A DNA stretch of 64,000 bases from Siphonodentalium dalli (lineage: Eukaryota; Mollusca; Scaphopoda; Gadilida; Siphonodentaliidae): contig CP136063.1 in assembly GCA_032622095.1 (NCBI GenBank), positions 272,299,426-272,363,425 of the forward strand, read 5' to 3'. Positions 62,022 to 64,000 of this stretch are shown one piece after another. The notes under the pieces were generated by a model. The model saw only the letters and a program-made list of their open reading frames with translations. It did no database searches and was not told where the DNA came from. The translations under genes were made by a program, and so were the position numbers. The number at the start of each line of letters is the position of its first letter. The stretch's first letter is position 1.

Positions 62022-64000
62022 TAGTTAGTCTTACTCCTGGTATGTTACAAATAAAGAGCGTTCATTGCTAGTCTATTCCTGTTATGTTACAAATAAAGAG
62101 CGTTCATTGTTAGACTATTCATGGTATGTTACACATAAAGAGCGTTCATTGTTAGTCTTACTCCTGGTATGTTACAAATAAAGAAAGCTCATTGTTAGTC
62201 TATTCCTGGTATGTTATAAATAAAGAGCGTTCATTGTTAGTCTTACTCCTGGTATGTTACCAATAAAGAACGCTCATTATTGGTATATTCCTGGTATGTT
62301 ACAAATAAAGAGCGTTCGATGTTAGTCCTACTCATTGTATGTTAAAAATAAAGACCGTTCATTGTTAGTCTTAGTCATGGTATGTTAGAAATAAAGAGCG
62401 CTCATTGTTAGTCTATTCCTGGTATGTTATAAATACAGAGCGTTCATTGTTAGTCTTACTCCTGGTATGTTACCAATAAAGAACGCTCATTGTTAGTCTA
62501 TTCATGGTATGTTGCAAATAAAGAGCGTTCATTGTTAGTCTATTCCTGGTATGTTACAAATAAAGAACGCTCATTGTTAGTCTTATTCCTGGTATGTTAC
62601 AAATAAAGAGCGTTCATTGTTCGTCTATTCATGGTATGTAACCAACAAAGAACGTCCATTGTTAGTCTTATTCATGGTATGTTACAAATAAAGAGCGTTC
62701 ACTGTTAGTCACCTCCTGGTAAATAACCAATAATGAGCGTTCATTGTTAGTCTATTCCTGGTATGTTACAAATAAAGATCATTCATTGTTAGTCGTATTC
62801 CTGGTATGTTACAAATAAAGAGCGTTCATTGTTAGTCTATTCCTGGTATGTTACAAATAAAGAGCGTTTATTGTTAGTCTATTCCCGGTATGTAGCCAAC
62901 AAAGAACTTTCATTGTTAGTTTTATTCCTAGTATGTTACACATTAAGAGCGTTCATTGTTAGTCTATTCATTGTTTGTTACCAATAAAGACCGTTCATTG
63001 TTAGTCTTAGTCATGTTATGTTACAAATAAAGATTGTCTCTTGTTAGTATATTCATGGTATGTTACAAATAAAGATAGTTCATTGTTAGTCTTATTCCTG
63101 GTATGTTACAAATCAAGAGCGTTCATTGTTAGTCTTACACATTGTATGTTGAAAATAAAGAGCGTTCATTGTTAGTCTATTCCTGGTTTGTTACAAATAA
63201 ATAACGCTCATTGTTATATAGTCTATTCTTGGTATGTTTCAAATAAAGAGCGTTCATTGTTAGTCTATTCCTGGTATGTTACAAATAAAGAGCATTCATT
63301 GTTATTCTATTCCTGGTTTGTTACAAATAACGAGCGTTCATTGCTAGTCTATTCCCGTTATGTTACAAATAAAGAGCGTTCATTGTTAGACTATTACTGG
63401 TATGTTACACATAAAGAGCGTTCATTGTTTGTATTATTCCTGGTATGTTACAAATAAAGAACGCTCATTGTTAGTCTATTCCTGGTATGTTACAAATAAA
63501 GAACGTTCATTTTTAGTCTATCCCTGGTATGTTACAATAAAGAGCGTCATTGTTAGTCTATTCCTGGTATGTTACAAATAAAGAGAGTTCATTGTTAGTC
63601 TATTCCTGGTATGTTACAATTAAAGAGCGTTCATTGTTAGTCTATTCATGGTATGTTACAAATAAAGAACGTCCATTGTTATTCTTATTCATGGTATGTT
63701 ACAAATAAAGAGCGTTTATTGTAAGTCTTATTCCTGGTATGATACACATAAAAAGCGTTCATTGTTAGTCTACTCATTGCATGTTACCAATAAAGACCGT
63801 TCATTGTTAGTCTTAGTCATGGTATGTTACAAATTAAGAGCGTTCATTGTTAGTATATTCATGGTATGTTACAAATAAAGATCGTTCATTGTTAGTCTTA
63901 TTCCTGGTATGTTACAAATAAAGAGCGTTCAATGTTAGTCTTACTCATTGTATGTTAAAAATAAAGACCGTTCATTGTTAGTCTTAGTCATGGTATGTTA

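Larger units (their letters stand above)
1..64000 (+). repeat. 42/43-bp satellite array (whole window except islands)
   Basis: Head-to-tail copies of a 42/43-bp monomer fill the window, about 1,400 copies once the islands are subtracted. The core is TATGTTACAAATAAAG followed by AGCGTTCATTG and TTAGTCTTATTCCTGG. The 42-bp form lacks one T (TTAGTCTATTCC). Frequent variants are GAACGCTC, GAACGTCC, GACCGTTC, GATCGTTC, ACCAATAAAG, AGAAATAAAG and TAACCAACAAAG. I saw no monomer in inverted orientation. Short aberrant monomers recur in homologous places: a truncated one reading CCTGGTAGTCTTATTCC (near 611, 13152, 20877, 27111, 31691, 36648, 46674, 50363 and 56594), a 40-bp form with TTACAATAAAGAGCGTC, and one with extra bases reading GTTATATAGTC. 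No gene is seen anywhere in the array. Known: such arrays evolve by unequal exchange. Inferred: constitutive heterochromatin or a pericentromeric, centromeric or subtelomeric block. Confidence 0.98.
57159..64000 (+). repeat. Higher-order unit 5 (partial, cut by window end)
   Basis: The left part matches units 1, 3 and 4. Relative to unit 1 the offset is 56,112 bp, rising to 56,364 after an extra 252-bp (six-monomer) block at 58165-58416. It follows units 3 and 4 up to about 60600, then continues with GACCGTTCAGTG where those units show a breakpoint. The right part from about 60600 resembles unit 1 (4230 onward). It has two 42-bp runs, 58081-58794 and 61560-62021. Confidence 0.87.

Noticed and set aside
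1-64000. CRISPR array
   Set aside because: The units are contiguous tandem monomers with no unique spacers between them and there are no cas-like genes.
1-64000. Yeast-type ARS elements in the reverse-strand CTTTATTTGTA
   Set aside because: It mismatches the ARS consensus at several positions.
1-64000. CENP-B box in the monomer
   Set aside because: The required TTCG and CGGG spacing is not present; the only CpG lies in GAGCGTTC.

Overview
The window is a single very large satellite DNA array with no gene I can support. Apart from six short islands (about 2.7 kb in total), every stretch is made of head-to-tail copies of one 42/43-bp monomer, roughly 1,400 copies by arithmetic. All copies lie in the same orientation. 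The monomer reads, in segments, TTAGTCTTATTCCTGG - TATGTTACAAATAAAG - AGCGTTCATTG (43 bp). A 42-bp form has TTAGTCTATTCCTGG. An array of this size, with long-range higher-order structure, A+T-rich sequence, AATAAA hexamers and transposon-like islands, points to a eukaryotic chromosome, probably a metazoan and possibly an invertebrate. Nothing in the sequence fixes the species. It is not a bacterial or phage locus.

The structure is hierarchical. Level 1 is the 42/43-bp monomer. Level 2 is regional type: pure 42-bp runs, 43-bp runs, and alternating A/B dimers of about 86 bp, where B carries TAACCAACAAAGAACGTCC. Level 3 is nested tandem duplications of about 128, 237, 252, 424, 630, 1527, 2591 and 3692 bp. 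Level 4 is a higher-order unit of 12.7-15 kb whose boundary is marked by a 366-374-bp non-satellite island at 1047, 13719, 27673, 42655 and 57159. Island start-to-start distances are 12,672, 13,954, 14,982 and 14,504 bp.

Region by region: 1-1046 is the tail of a preceding unit. Unit 1 (1047-13718) holds a 2591-bp and a 1527-bp tandem duplication. Unit 2 (13719-27672) contains the only other non-satellite sequence, an 832-bp single-copy island (14462-15293) that replaces about 1.4 kb of satellite. Units 3 (27673-42654) and 4 (42655-57158) are near-identical neighbours, and each carries a 3692-bp tandem duplication. Unit 3 additionally has a 630-bp triplication (32371-34260) and lacks about 782 bp near its right end. 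Unit 5 (57159-64000) is cut by the window edge and resembles unit 1 over its left part.

The open reading frames are by-products of the repeat. A 42-bp monomer is a multiple of three and has one stop-free frame, giving 14-residue periodic peptides that open at TTG and die as soon as a 43-bp monomer shifts the frame. The points most worth following are the canonical AATAAA in almost every monomer, the single CpG per monomer set in a near-palindromic 8-mer whose two main variants are reverse complements of each other, the phased island, and the 832-bp island with two monomer-like relics. Whether the array is centromeric, heterochromatic or transcribed cannot be read from the sequence, and collapse or expansion by the assembler cannot be excluded.
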